A stretch of 64,000 nucleotides of DNA, from contig CM057477.1 of assembly GCA_030035585.1 (NCBI GenBank), positions 65,701,447-65,765,446 on the forward strand, read 5' to 3'. The position numbers were made by a program, and so were the translations under genes. The notes under the pieces were generated by a model. It ran no database searches, was not told where the DNA came from, and saw only the letters and a program-made list of their open reading frames with translations. This document shows, piece by piece, positions 21,901-36,900 of this stretch (position 1 is the stretch's first letter; each line of letters begins with the position of its first letter). This DNA comes from Dugong dugon. Taxonomy: Eukaryota; Chordata; Mammalia; Sirenia; Dugongidae.

Positions 21901-24900
21901 AGCACAACCCAGCCACTGTCTCCTCGTCTACATTGTGAAGACCTCGTGGGGGAAGGGGAGGCCATGATTTCTTTCTTACATGTTCCTGGTTCAGTTTGCA
22001 GTGGTTTTCCTATTAAAGGTTTGGCAGGCCATGAAGAGCTGAAAATGAATTGGAGAATGTTACAAAAAAGGGTGTGGTACAAATGGGCAGTGTTGGTCTT
22101 GAAAGTTCTCTTCCTGTGGAAGCACAGCCAGGCAGGAGGGGCAGGAGACTTCCCTTACATTGACTAGACTTGATTTTGCTCATATTAATGTATTCAAAAT
22201 ATGGCTCTTTGACTATTAAATTATACCTGGAGGATGAGGCATGCTAAATATTTGGTAAGAGCTGCTTTATCAAGGCCACATGTTGTCATTAACAGAGGAA
22301 ATCCTGGGTGGTGCAGACAGTTAAGCCCTTGGCTACTAACCAAAAGTTTAGTGGTTTGAATCCACCCAGATGTACCTCAGAAGAAAGGTCTGGTGATCTT
22401 GTCCAAAAAATCAGCCATTGAAAACCCTCTGAAGCGTAGTTCTACTCTGACATACATGGGGTTGCCATGAGTCAGAGTTGACTCCGGGGCAAATGGTATC
22501 ATTAACCGACAAGGGTGAAGGCAAAACACGCCAAGTTAGAGCACAGTAGACTTGAGACCCTTTTATGGGGTGTTTGCCAAAGATCTAGGGGCCTTCCCAT
22601 TGGTTCTGTATACATGCTGACATGTTGGGGTCCAGAGATGCTCTATCTCTTGTGTGTGTGTACATGTGTTTCCCTCAACTTCATCCTCTTGCAACTCACG
22701 GAGTATGTGAGAATCATTTCTCCAGCTTTTACTTCCTGTCAGAGAACACAATATCACTGATCTGCAGCCCCGCTTTTACAACCCAAAAGCGCCTAAGACC
22801 TGACTCAAGTAATAATGGATTGGAAGGTCCCTTTCCTCGCCCTGACTAGACATGCTGTCTGTTATTCTCTTTTCATAAGATGTTTGGTTGTGAGAAGGGT
22901 TTGAATTTGAGGATTGATTATAGGCACAGTGTACTGAGCACCTTCTGAGGAAATTTCTATCTTTATGACTTTTCTGCTTTACGTTCCAATCTCTGAGGTA
23001 GGTATGGTGGAGACATAAATTCATGTGTCTGCCATAATCATTTGTCCAGTCATAGTGTCTGGAGATGCTGTTGCCTGATTAGGGTCCGTGCCTTGAAGTA
23101 GTCGAGCCAATGAAACCTGCTCCAAGTCAGAAAGAGTGAGAAAGTTTATTTAGGAGGTGTCCACCAATGGGGAGTCCGACAGCAACGCAGGATGTTTCTG
23201 TGGAGTCCCCAAAGGCATTTTTACATTAGAGCTTATATGTGATTCTTAGAAAGGTTAGAAGTGTCTTTGTAGCCCGCAGATGGCATGGCTGGATGAGTTA
23301 TTCATTACAAGGTAATTACAAGAGACTCTTTATCATACTCAAGAGATACATTCCCGACATCTCCTTATCAGGCTAAAGATATACATGTCAGACATCTGGG
23401 CTCTAATCTTCCTGTGGGGGGGTCATAAGTCACAGGTGGCCGGACAGAGCAAAACCAAGTCATTAACAAAGCATGAGGAAAGGAGATGGCAGACAAAAAA
23501 AGAAAAAAAATTATAGGTTCATCATGGCATTAGTTATGTCAAGCTTTCAGGCGCCCATTTTGAAAAGGAGAAAACATGCTGTGGAGTATTATGGTCACAA
23601 TGCCTTGCAACTTCTCTGGTTTCTGTGGGACAGCTGGAAAGCCTTGGCTTCTTCAAGACCCTTTGCATTGCGTCCATTTCTGCCCTTCTTATAAAGAGCA
23701 GTGGGGTGGGCATGAGGGTGTTAAGGGTGTGAGAGGCATGTGAAGTAGAGTTTTATCCTGAAGAAAAGCACCCAATAAGTGTTGAGAGGTGATAATTTAT
23801 CATGCCAGAGGTTTCTAGAAAAATTTTCAAGTTTGAATGAACATAGTGATTTTTATTTTTAAGTTCTGCTGCTGGAGGGGGCATCAGAATGATTTAATTC
23901 TTGCCTCTTATTTTTACTTAGGCACAGAGAGGGTAAGGCACTTACCCAAAGTTATGTGATGAGTCATAACAAAAGCCATTTCCAAAAAAGGGCATTGTCA
24001 CAGGGTGGGATGCCAATGTTAATAGCTTGCATTTTCTGTCAGAACTTTTGCATTTCCTTCAGTTAAATAAAGAGACAGATTTATTACAAAAGTACAGTGT
24101 TAGCAACAGTATCACCACACTAAGTTTTTGCAAACCTCAAAGTCAGAACAAGGTAGCTTGAGAGAGGACCACCTGCAATTCCACGCAATGTGACCTGGTC
24201 TCACTGGAAGCCGTCTCTCACCAAGATCATCTTAGTATTTATGTTGGTCTTCATTAGCGATCAGGCCCCTGGGTGACTTGAGCGATTTGCGATTGGCTGC
24301 TAACCTGAAGGTCAGCAGTTCGAACCCACCCAGCAGCTCCGTGGAAGAAGGGTCTGCCAATCCGCTTCCGTAAAGATTACAGCCAAGAAGACCCTAGGAG
24401 CAGTTCTGCTCTGTTACACGGGGTCACCATGAGTTGGAATTGACTTCAACAGCAATGGGTTTCATTAACAGTCACTCCTTAAAAAAGACTTCTCATTTTT
24501 TTTCTTAAATGTTGTTTTTTGAAAGTAAGCTTTATCTAGTTTAATAAACCCTGAATTTACTCTGATGTTTCAAATTGTTGTCATCTTTGCATTCTGAAGG
24601 TATATAATATAATAATGAGCACTTAGTAACAAAAAATTATATCTAGCATTTAGCACTTCAAGGGACTTTCATTATTATCTAGAAGGTCTGGATGAAGTGA
24701 GAATTTTAACTTCTATAGAAGTTTTTGTTTTGGTTATGATGATGAAACTAGTGGAAAATAAGTATATTTTAAGCTATCGTTAGAATTCTCTGATTGTCTG
24801 TTTTGTGTTTTATCTAAATGACAAGACTGAACTGGTTGGACCGTACAAATTTGAGTATTTACACTGTCACAATGAGATTCTTTTCCCTATCAAAAAGAAT

Positions 24901-27900
24901 AAATTCCGTAAATCTTTACAGATGCTTCTGATGATTCTTTTTGACTTACACTTAAAATATTATAACACTAAGTGTGTGGTAATTTGATTTCACTGAAGCT
25001 TAGAATAATGATTCTCAAAGACAAAGTTTAGGGCTGCTGGAAAATTCAGAAGGGATTCATTTGACTATTCTAAGAAGCAGCTACACAATCTGGAAATAAA
25101 AACCTGGCAGAGTCTCACTGATTGCTGCAGTGTGAGATATTAGTGCAGTTTAATTTCTTTTTAACTTATCAGAACAGACACTTATTGTCTCACAGTTCTG
25201 GAGTCTCAAAGTCTGAATTTGAGACATCAGCATGGCCAGGCTCTCTCTCTTCAGTGCAGTTTACCTTTTAAATTTATTTTCCTAAATTTTGTCTTTAAAT
25301 GAACTACAAAAAAAGTCATGCCTTGTCTTAGGCTCAGTTTGGAAGACATGGTCCAGAGAACAAGGCCATTCTAGGATTATTGTTATTCCGTTTTCAAAAC
25401 TGAAATAGCTTATCCCCAAACACCTAGACGATTATCCTCTCTTCCCCCCGCTAATTAAGACATAATTACCTGTGGAGTTTTATTTTTATGATGAAATGCA
25501 TAACCTCTTAAAAATTAGGCAATGTTCAGTGGCTGGTGGAAAATATTGTAGTATTTTCTGCAATTGTTGTAATACAGTAGTGGAAAGTCTTGATCTCTCC
25601 TTATGCACTAGATTTGCCTGGCATTTCCCCCCATTATGCTGTCAGGACAGGAGGTAACTGATAAGGGTACACAGTACTATTCACATTTTTTGACCTTCAC
25701 CATATGCCCTTCAGAATGTGAATGGACAATTGGACTCTGTGTTTCTAATGTTCCACAGACGTTTTGTCCTCTAAGTCAGAAGAAGAAAAAAAATCTCGTT
25801 TTTATTGTGTGAAGTTTTTAAAAATGTTTATATAAATATAGTCAATTAGGTAACTGTTTTTCCAATTGATAAATAAGAATTTAAATATAACTGAGGGAGA
25901 GGAGTTAATTTTTTGGATAGGACCATTTTCTTAGAAATATATGTTGAAGAACTTACCTTGTGTTTAGGGAAGCAGCATACTTTAATGTCATGGGTAATGA
26001 GTAGTTAGCTCTTAGCAGAGAGCGAGATGAATATGATGTTGTCGGTGGTTGCCATGGAGCTGGCTTCAAATCATAGCGACGTTATGTGTAACATGACAAA
26101 ATGTCGCTCAGTACTGAGCCATCTTCACGATCTTTGCTATGTTTGAGTCTGTTGTAGCTATTGTGTCAATCCATCTCGTTGGGGGTTTTCCTTGTGTTTG
26201 CTGACTCTGTACTTTACCAAACAAGATGAATTTAAACCCCTTGCTGTCAGATCAATTCCCATCCATAGCAACCCTAACGGACAGAGTAGAACTGCCCCCA
26301 CAGGGTTTCCAAGGAGTGGCTGGTGGATTCGAACTGCCGATCTTTTGGTTAGCAGCCGAGCACTTAACCACTGCGCCACTAGGTCCCCAAGATGAATATA
26401 GTACACCCTAAAAAAGGAGATAAAGCGGGATTTCATCTCAGGAAACTTCCTGCCACGAATATGCTGCCTAAGTATATCTGCTATCCTTTGGCCTCCCCTT
26501 CCCCCTTAACCATTTTTGAAAAGAAAGATATAAAAACCTATGTTCTTTAAAGTCTGAAAATTGTCACTTTCACACTGAAAATCCATGATTTCCAGGATCT
26601 ACCAAAGGGATCTTTCCCGTGCTGTCACTCACAAAACTTATTTTAGACATCAGTAACATAAATTCTCTCCCGAGATGGGAGATAAATTCCCATTCTCCTC
26701 CCTCCCGAAGTGTGCCAGGCAGTGAGCCCAGTAGTATGATGTCCTGTATTTCTAAGGCTCATCTGTTCACCATTTGTGTGATGGTTCTTTTAAAGTAGAG
26801 TGAGAGAGTACCTCTTGCTTATTTGTAGCTCAGTTTAAGGCAAAGATTTGGTTGTTGACTTCTATAATGAATCAAATGCCCCAGTAATTGGAAAAAGATG
26901 GCATTTCACTTTTCACTCCTCGTATGTGGAGATAATACTGAGTATGGCAGAGCTGTTTGTTGACTTGGCTAGGGGCTGAGAGTGACTGAACGAATCTCCT
27001 CCAGGCCTCCTAATTCCATAATTACTTCTTAGACCTTTATGTGTCCACAGACGTGCTTGTGGGTGTTTTTTTTTTTTTCCCAAATACTAAGAATGTTTTT
27101 CTTAAAATTTTGTGTAACTTTTCTGGGCCAACAGTGATGCAACAACCAGATTGGTGTGAAGCCACTGCACACCTTGTGTTCTTAACCCACGGCACAAACA
27201 GCTGAGTACAGAACAGCTGAGTACAGAAAATGATGGTGGTGCAATTGCACTGTGTACGGTCAGCTTTACAGGTTGCAGCTTCATTCCCTTCTGTTGTTGG
27301 CTGCAGTGGAGCCAGCACTGACTCACGGCGACCCCATGCACAGCAGAACAAAACACTACCTGGTCCTGCACCATCCCCATGATTGGTTGGGGCTTGGACC
27401 ATTGTAATCCGCAGTTTTCATTTGCTGATTTTTGAAAGCATTTCTCTAGGCCTTTCTTCCTAGTCTGTCTTAGTCTGGAATCGTAGCTAAACTGTTATGC
27501 ATCATAGCAACATGCAGGCCTCCACTGATGATGGGTGGTGGCTGCGCATGAGGTGCCTTGGCCAGGAATCGAACTCGGGCCTCCCACATGGGAGGAGATA
27601 ATTCTACTGCTGAAGCGCTGGTGCCCCGTTCTCATTCGTTTTATCAGGAGTGATAGTCTTCATCTTCATCAGATGGTATTCATTGAGCCCTCTCAGCACC
27701 TTGACAGTTGGGCGGGTCACCTGAGGATTTTTAGATGTGAGGAGGTTAGAGGGCAGGGATTGACCGTGCTCTTTATAGCCCTGATCTAATGCGGAGCCTG
27801 GGCTTTTCAGGGGATTGGTGAGTGAGGAACTGAGTTCATCTCATCTGAGTGAACGTGAAACAGGTTTCTGAAACTAGCCTTTGGTGCCTTCTCAGGTGAA

Positions 27901-30900
27901 AAGAGGGATCCCTGAGTGGTCCAAACGGTTAATGCACTCACAGCTAGCAGAAAGGTTGGAGGTTTGAGTCCACCAGAGACACCTCAGAAGAAAGGCCTGG
28001 TGATCTACTTCTGAAAAATCAGCCAGTGAAAACCCTGTGTAGCATGGTTCTACTCTGACACACATGGGGGCACCATGAGTTGGAGTTGACTCCATGGCAA
28101 CTGGTTTTTCAAAAGGGAAGTTTTTTGCAGGTTCAGAAGTAAAGAGGGGTATTTGAGGACTTCACCTCACCAGGCTCATTCATTGCCCAAATAAATGTCT
28201 GTGGTTCTGTGTCACCAAGCAGGACCTGCAGGGGATTTAGATGTGTAGGCTGAAACATCCTGAGGTCCCAGCCATGAAGCAGGATAAGCTGCAGCATTTC
28301 GAGTATCAGTGTAAGTGGATTTCAGAAATTTCATCCAACATTTTTTGAGCCCTTACTTCATACCTGGTACTCTGCTAAGTGAATAAGGCATGGCCCTTCT
28401 CACCAAGGAGCTCACTGGCGTGTAGGGGAAGGCAGCACGTGAGCAAAGGAATGCAGTGAAGTGTTACAGGTGCTGGCACCACCATTTATAGGACCACAAA
28501 GGAAAAAAGGTCAGTCCTCACTGGATGTTGGACTGGAGTGGGGGAAGGGGAGGAAGCCTCACTAAAGGCTGCAGAGAGGAGGTGGGGCTTAAATTAAGTC
28601 TTGAAGGGTGAGTGGGTGGGCCAAGGGCACCCTATTGGAGAATGACGTATCAGGCAGGGAAAGAGCACAAACAGTTTAGGGAATGTGAAACAGCTTGGCA
28701 CCCACTGGGAACTGCAAGGAGCACTAACAGCGCTGGAGTGTAGGATGCAATGAGGGTATCAGGAGAGATGGTGCTGGAGATGTAGACCTGAGCGTGGATG
28801 CTGTGCCTTGTTGAGGAATTTGTACTTTATCCTGTAGTTGGTGCTGAATGTTGCAGATTTTTAAGCTGGTGAACAATATAATGAAATTTGCACTCCAGCA
28901 GCTCTGTGGAGGGTAGATCCTAGGATGAGGCTGATGTGTGGAAACCAGATGGAAGGCTGCTTATGGTGTCTGGCTGACAGATAATGCCAATTTGGATTAA
29001 AGCAGTAGCTGGAGTGTGGAGAGCAGGGCACACATGCTAGACATCAGAGGAAGAGTGGGACTAGAGAAGAAAATAAGGATATATAAGATAATAAACTTCA
29101 AGGAGGGGGCAGTGGTGGGTCAGTGGTAGAATTCTCACCTTCCATGCGGGAGACCCAAGTTCGATTCCCTGCTAGTGCACCTCATGTGCAGCCCCACCCA
29201 TCTGTCAGGGGAGTCAGGTGGGTTGCTATGATGCTGAACAGGTTTTAGTGGACCTTCCAGACTAAAGTGGACTAGGAAGAGACGCCTGGTGACCTGCTTC
29301 CAAAAATCAGCCAATGAAATCCCTGTGGATCACAGTGGTCCGATGTGCAACTGAACATGGATGGCGCAGACTGGGGCAGAATTTTGTTGCGTTGTGTGTG
29401 GAGTCACCATGAGTCGGGCCAACTCGATGGCAGCTAACAACAGCAGACTTCATGGCCTCCATTATGCATGTGTTAAGAGGTGGTTCTAAACAAGGAATAA
29501 TATTGTAATACTGTATTATACTACATTATAGTATTACTGTATCATATCATACTCCTCTAAGACCCCAGAGTCTTGCATGTAAAACGTACAGAAGGGGTTC
29601 AGGTCTAAGGTCTTCAGCCTCCCGTAAGAACTCCTCTTTAAATAAATGGTGCATCCAGACAATGTATTAATATTCACAGTTTTTTACTATAAGATGTGAG
29701 AATTTGGTAAGATAGGATCCACCATCATCTTCCTTCTCTTTAGCAGCATTGTGCTACAGTGGCTACCCGTGGGCCAGTCGTTAGTTCATAGTGTTCACTC
29801 TGGCATTTTGCATGCCTTGGGCACCTGACTTAACTTCTGTGTGCCTCAATTTCCGTATCTGGAAATATCAGGCAACTAACTCTACCCCATAAGTAAGATT
29901 GAAGCATGCAAAGGTGGCAGGCCAGTAGCTGGCAAAGTCGCTATCGAATGTTACTAACATCTTTCTTGTCTCCCTTTCTCCTGCTCTGTGCTCAGCATTA
30001 CTTACTAGGGATCTGAGAGCCACATTAAAGTGTACCCACGTAGTCGCCCTGGGATTTAATCATGAAGGAGACCCTACCTGAAATGCTTGATTTCCTGGAA
30101 AAAGTCATTTATGATTTCTCTTTGCTTTTGGTACAGGATGTCAGCTGCAACGAGATCACAGCTTTGCCCCATCAGATAGGTCAACTGAAGTCACTACGAG
30201 AACTGAATGTCAGAAGAAATTACCTTAAAGTTTTACCACAAGGTAAAAAAGAAAGAGGAAAAAGTGAAGAAAATGGACAATTTTAATTTAATTATATTTT
30301 GTTTACTTTTGTGAAGACGGTGGTTCTAGTCATGTTTGTGTATGCCTATTAATATTAATTAAGGTCCCTAAGTGGTGTAAATAGTTTGCGCTCAACTGCT
30401 AACCTAAAGGTCGGCAGTTCAAACCCACCCAGCAGTACCACGGAAGAAAGGCCTGGCAATCTGCTTCCATTAAGATTACAGCCAAGAAAACCCTGTGGAG
30501 TGCAGTTCTACTGTGTAACACATGGAGTTGTCATGAGTTGGACAGCGACTAACAAAAACCAATTAATATTAATTAAAATGTGAATTTTACATGCAGATAA
30601 CAGAAAAGTTATGTGCAAGTTGTAAATTTAATCTAGCAGTACAGCAACAAACTATAAAGCTGTGTGAGGCAATATGAATTATTTTTGGCATGGGTGTGTG
30701 ATGTTCTGGAATACCCTCAAACAACAGTTTAGAGGGCATGCTTGGTTCTTCAGATCCTGGTGGTTAGAGTTTCTGGTCTTGGGACTCTGGGGTTACTGAC
30801 TGGGCACCCCTGGTATCTAGGATTTGTTCTTCCGCAAGGTCACTACCCTGCTGGAGTGGACTAATGTCATGGCTAGTTTTGGTAAATGTCTTGAAGGCCA

Positions 30901-33900
30901 GCAGCAATGGTGGATCTAGAGGTTCCATATTGATACTCCGTTTCTACCACACAGGGCGAATGCTGATTTTCCAGGTACTTGGGCAAACCTTTCCCTGGCA
31001 GCTGTGGGCTTCTATAATATTGGGATGAGTGTGTCCCTCTGATACATTCTGTTGGGGTTCAAGCAAAAGGATATATTATACTCAGAAATTTTGTACCATT
31101 AATAGCTTTGAATAGGGTCATTGGTGGTTCAGTGCTAGAACTCTCACCTTCCATGCGGGAGACCCGGGTTCAATTCTTGGCCAATGGACCTCATGCGCAG
31201 GCGCCCCCCCATCTGTCAGTGGAGGATTGCATGTTGCTGTGATACTGAACATGTTTCAGTGGAACTTCCAGACTGAGACAGACTAAAAAGAAAGGCCTGG
31301 TGATCTACTTCCGAAAATCAGCCTATGGAAACCTTACGGATCACAATGGAGTAGGCTGCAACCGATCATGGGGATGGCGCAGGACCAGGCAATTTGTTGT
31401 TCTGTTGTGTATGGGGTCTCCGTGAGTTGGAGGCTGACTTGACAGCAGCTAACAACAACAACAAAAGCTTTGAAAAACAGCCTTATGGATGATGGTGGAT
31501 CTAAATTTCATGTATTTGGAATCTCATCGGAACCAAAATCAGGAGTGAGTCGATGAAAAACACAGTACTGAATGCTGGTTTCCAAGGATCACACTGATTT
31601 CCATTGTTTTCATTTAAGGACACTAGATATTCCTGATTTCAAACATATACTTAAAAATATACCTCAAAGCAAAGACAGTCAGCATTTGATTAACCTGATA
31701 TTAGTGTTTGAGAGCTGCCTGATTTTTATAGTTCTCTTCCTGCATCTTAGTCCTTCATTTGAAAGGCAAGAAAATGGAGCACATGAAAGGGGAAGGGCTT
31801 TATAAACTATTCTTTGCTTCATAAACAGGAGGTTTGAGTCTGTTTGCACTCTCCACCTTTCTTGTGCTGACTAGAAGTAGAATTAGAAGCTACCTTAGAA
31901 TCAAGATTTATTAACTTATTACTTGAGATGACTTCGTAAAAAAATACCTATTTTTTATTTTTTCATTGTATCATTTTCATACGTTCAAAAGTCACATTTT
32001 TGAATGTATGAAAATGTTATTCATGGTTTGAGCAAGTTAAAAGGGAAAACTCTTAGATTAACATAAAATTTGGAAGTGTATAACCTGTTATACATAGCAT
32101 TAAAGCAAACTCACGTAAATGTGAACTTCCATGTTAACCATTTTGAAAGCCTCACAAATAATTGAACTCTTATTTTCAGAAAGAAAATTTAATTTAATCA
32201 TTTAAATTTATAGTTGTAATAGTTGAGAAACGTGTGGAAAGAAAGTGTACTTGCAAAATCTAGGTTTTTCTTTCTCTTGCTGTGTACCATCAAGTTGATT
32301 CCAACTCATAGTGACCCTATAGGACAGAGTAGAACTACAGGGTTTCCTAGGCTATAACCTTTATGGGAGCAGGTGGCCAGGTCTTTTCTCCCTCGGAGCT
32401 GCTTGTGGGTTCGAACCAGCAACCTTTCAGTTAGTAGCTGAGCGCTTAACCATTGTGCCACCAGGGCTCCTTTTATTTCTCTGACCACTTTTTATTTTCT
32501 TACCTTAAAAGTATTTCTTTCCCTAAAAAGTTCTATTACAAATTTCTATGCTTTCCATAATTATGTTTTCTCAGTTTTGATATTTTAAAATACACTCAGA
32601 GCTAAAACCTCAATTTTCTGGAAAATCTTTTTTTTTGAGGGGGGAGTAATTTCCTGAATATCAAGTTTCTGTTTGCTTCACTCTGGAGAACTCTGTTAAC
32701 AAAAGAGCATTAATAATGCTTTCAGGCAGTGAATGTAAAAACTTTCCATATTACTTTCATATTTTTCTTCTTTTCGTACCTCTCCTCATACGCTTTCAAT
32801 CTGAGGTGAAGAAAAGTTTGTAGCTTAATTACCTGTGTCAGTTGTGTGCTGTTTTTACTGCGGCCCCAGCAATGAGGAGGCCATATTTTGTTCTTTCTGG
32901 AACCAGATGGGCAGAGGATTAAAGTAACCATTTATTTGCTCCTCTTTGCGATGGAGAGAGAGAAGTGGGATTTGATCTTATTTTTTTCTTACTCCCTTCT
33001 TCTGTTAGTTTCTTTTGACCTTTTCTGGACTGGCGTTGCAGGGTTATCATCTTCACCATTTTCTTGTAGTGAAACCATCAGGTTCTTTTTTTCCTAAACT
33101 AAAATGATAATAGTGTTCCAAACTGAAACTAAAAATAAAGGAAATAGTAATTATAAAAACCATTCTTTATTTACCTGCAAGTTGCCTCCCTTCCCCCTCC
33201 TTCTGTCTTCCCTGAGTTGAGTCCTATAGCCTTGCTTAAGCGCCTTGGTTTTAAGTGTCAAAGAATTGCTGAAGAACCAGTTAAATTTTTCCTCTGATTG
33301 CTCTGTAACTTTCATGAGGAAAATGAACCATATCAGAGACGATTAATATTATCAAGGCTTCCTGCAACGAGGTATTCCTCGTGTCATGTAAACAAAAACC
33401 AAACCCGTTGCTGTTGAGCTGATTTTGACTCATAGCAACCCTATAGGGCAGAGTACAACTGTCCCATGGGTTTCCAAGAAGCAGCTGGTGGATTCGAACT
33501 GCCAACCTTTTCATTAGCAGCTGAGCTCTTAACTACTGTGTCACCAGGTCTCCTCATGTCTTATAAACCCCTCTTATCCTTACCCTGGTTTTTAGAAATA
33601 AACTAGAGGGTGGAAGAGGGAGAAGGAGGAAATTTGGAAAAGATGTTATGCTGTTTCTTACTTTCCCTTCTCCTTTGACTTCCGTGATTTTGTGCTGCCC
33701 CCAAGGTCACCTCCTGCTTTCTCTTCCACCTCATGCTGCTCCACATGACCCCTAGCACTAGTGTGGCCTGAGGCAAGTCTCTCATCCTGGTATTGGAGGC
33801 TGCAGAGCTGGGCTTAAGCAGTAAATTACTCCCAAGTATTTAAAAACATGCAGATTCCTTGGCTTCAGGCCCAGGAATCTGTATTTTAAAAAAATGCACT

Positions 33901-36900
33901 CCCTGAGTTAGTCTTCCACAGCTCACACATCAGGGACCTGCTGAGTTGGATACCAGTCTGGTTCTGTCTTGCATTTCAGTCCCATTACTCTCTTCTTTAG
34001 TACAAAGCACTTCATAAGATCTCAAAGAAGGAAAGTCCCGTACACTCCCAGAGCAAGTTGAATTCTGAGAAGGCATGTTTGTTGGTGGAATTTGAGGCAG
34101 TAGAGCTGAGTAAAGTAAAACCCTCATGCGGTTAGGGGGAGAGATCATTATTGTTAGCTGCCAGGGATTTGATTCAGCCCCCAACTCACGGCGACCCCGT
34201 GCACTATGGAACGAAACATTCCCTGGTCCTGTGCCATCCCCATGATCAATTAGGGATCGGACCACTGTGATCCATAGGATTTTCATTGACTGATTTTTGG
34301 CAGTCGATTGCCAGGCCTTTCTTCCTAGTCCATCTTAGTGTGACAGCGCTTCTGAAACCTGTTCAGCAGCACTCAGCATGAGGTGCGTTGTCCCACATGG
34401 AAGGCAAAAATTCTGCCAGCCAAACCCCCTGCCAGCGAGTTGTTTCTGACTCATAGCAATCCTACAGGACAGAGTAGAAATGCCCCAGAGGGTTTCCAAG
34501 GAGCGGCTGGTGGTTTTGAACTGCCGACCTTTTGGTTAGCAGCTGAGCTCTTAATCAGTGTGCCACCAGGGGTCCAAGAGTTCTACCAGTGAACCACTAA
34601 AGCCTTCTACCCCAGGTTACTGCCTCTTCTATATATAGCTTCTGCACTTCCTCCACTTTTGAATTCCTTGAGACTTTTAAACACCTTAGAAGGTCCCATA
34701 ACAAAAGTGGTGAGGCCCCCATTCTGCAATGAACCTTCTCTGGCCTCTCATTCAGAGATCTTAGTGGTTTTCCCAGCGTGCCCCTAGGTGTCTGGCGTTG
34801 CTCAGCCTCTCTGCTCTATGGAATATATTTGACTTTGTTTCCAGCAGCTGCCAATGTCGGTTTGAATGCTTGAAATTACTGAGTGTTTACTGTGCCACTG
34901 GGTGGGGATTTTAAGCTAAGTATAATGTTCTGTCTTGTTGGTGGAGCTATAGAGGACTTTTTAAAAGCAGTCAAGTAGAGAAAGCCTCATCAAGTAAGAA
35001 TTATAGGGCTTTTGTCAGAACATTGTGAATGAGATTGTGTTTATTTTTAAAAACACAGTTAAAAAATCATGAACATATGTATTGTAACTAGCTCTGAGTT
35101 TATGCTAGCCCAGATATACTGAAGAGATAAGAATATTTGTAATTAGCATATTATTTATATGCTAGCAAGTACTGCTTGAAAACAGTTTGAAGTTAAAACA
35201 TAAATATGTCTGTCCTGGGTGACTTAGCTGATGTTTCTCTTGCTGAGGAAAGAAAAAATGTCTTAAACAGTAGATTTGTCAGTGTAAAATATTGTCCAGC
35301 TCTTACCAGAACTAACAGCAATTTAGAATCATTGAGCTCCCAATGAAAAAGTTTTACCCTCTTTGGTATGTTGTATGCACGTAACATGTATTCATAATGT
35401 ACGTCTTGCTTTTGATTAAACTAACTGCTATTTTTCTTGATAAGCAGAAATTTATTTTTGATGTTATTTAATGTTGTTGCTCGCTGAATTTTTTTCTTTT
35501 CCCTGTTCTTTTAGAACTAGTAGATCTTCCCCTGGTAAAGTTTGACTTTTCCTGCAATAAAGTGCTGGCGATTCCGATTTGTTTTAGAGAGATGAAGCAG
35601 CTGCAAGTATTATTGCTGGAGAATAACCCTTTGCAGTCTCCTCCCGCACAGGTGAGAAGCCTTGTAGCGAAACCGTTGTGGAATTTGCTACCAATAGAGC
35701 ATATGCAGCTCTCCAGAGCTGGTTTTTTGATACTTGCTGAATTCATATTAGACATGATCGTGAGCAGTCACACAAAAAACATTAACTGCAGGTGAATCTG
35801 GGTACATTAAGTTGTCTCCTGCATCAAAGCCATTTACCAGCATTTGGCTCAGCTAGGAATGTGTGCAGTGGGCAACTTCAAATATTCCCTGCTCTGAAAA
35901 TGCCATGAGTATGGATTGTAGAATTACAAATAAATATTATAAACAGTAGACAAATTTGCAAATATGGAATGTGCAGATAATGAGGACTGACTAAATTCCT
36001 TAATTTAATGTTAGCTGGAAAATGGATTTTAAACATTTTTAAATGTGATTATTGGTTCTTTAGAGATGGTATTCAAACTCAAATATTAAACTGTTAAGAA
36101 AAAAAATGATGTACATCCAATGATTAACAAACCAAACCCATTGTCAGCCAGTCAATTCCGACTTACAGCGACCCTTATAGGACAGTGTAGTGCTGCCCCA
36201 TAGGGTTTCCAAGGCTGTAAATCTTTACGGAAGCAGACTGCCACACCTTTCTCACACGGAGCGGCTGGTGGGTTCAAACTGCCAACCTTTCCTTTAGCAG
36301 CCAAGCACTTAACCACTGCATCACCAGGGCTCCTCATCCGATGATCAGCCGTGTAAGTATTTTTAATTTTATTTTACTTTAAAATAATTCGGAGCCCTGG
36401 TGGTGCAGTGGTTAAGTGATATAGCTGCTAACCAACAGGTACTTTTTAAGCTCTGTTTTTTTTTCTTATGGGCTTGAAAATAAGTGTACTTTTATAGTCT
36501 TTCATAAGGTCCTTAGTACAAATGGTTTGCACGCAACTAATAACCTAAAAGGTGGTAGTTTGAACCCACCCAGCAGCCCCTTGGAAGAAAGCCCTGGTGA
36601 TTTGCTTCCAAAAAGATTTTAAAAAGCAAGCCAAACCCTCTACCATCAAGTTGATTCTGACTCATAGTGACTCCATAGGGTTTCCAAGGCTGTAAATCTT
36701 TACAGAAGCAGGCTGCCACACCGTTCTCACATGTAGCGGCTGGAGGTTTAGAACCATCGAACTTTTGGTTAGCAGTCAAGACCACTGCACCATCAGGGTT
36801 TACAGCCAGGAAAATCCTTGAAGCAGTTCTACTTTGTAACACCTGGGGTTGCCAGTTATCAGACTTTGAACTTTTTATACTATTTATACTTACATACATA

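Noticed and set aside
29106-29180. tRNA-Gly gene
   Set aside because: A and B boxes are present but the acceptor stem 3' half is missing and a SINE body follows; it recurs seven times as a SINE.
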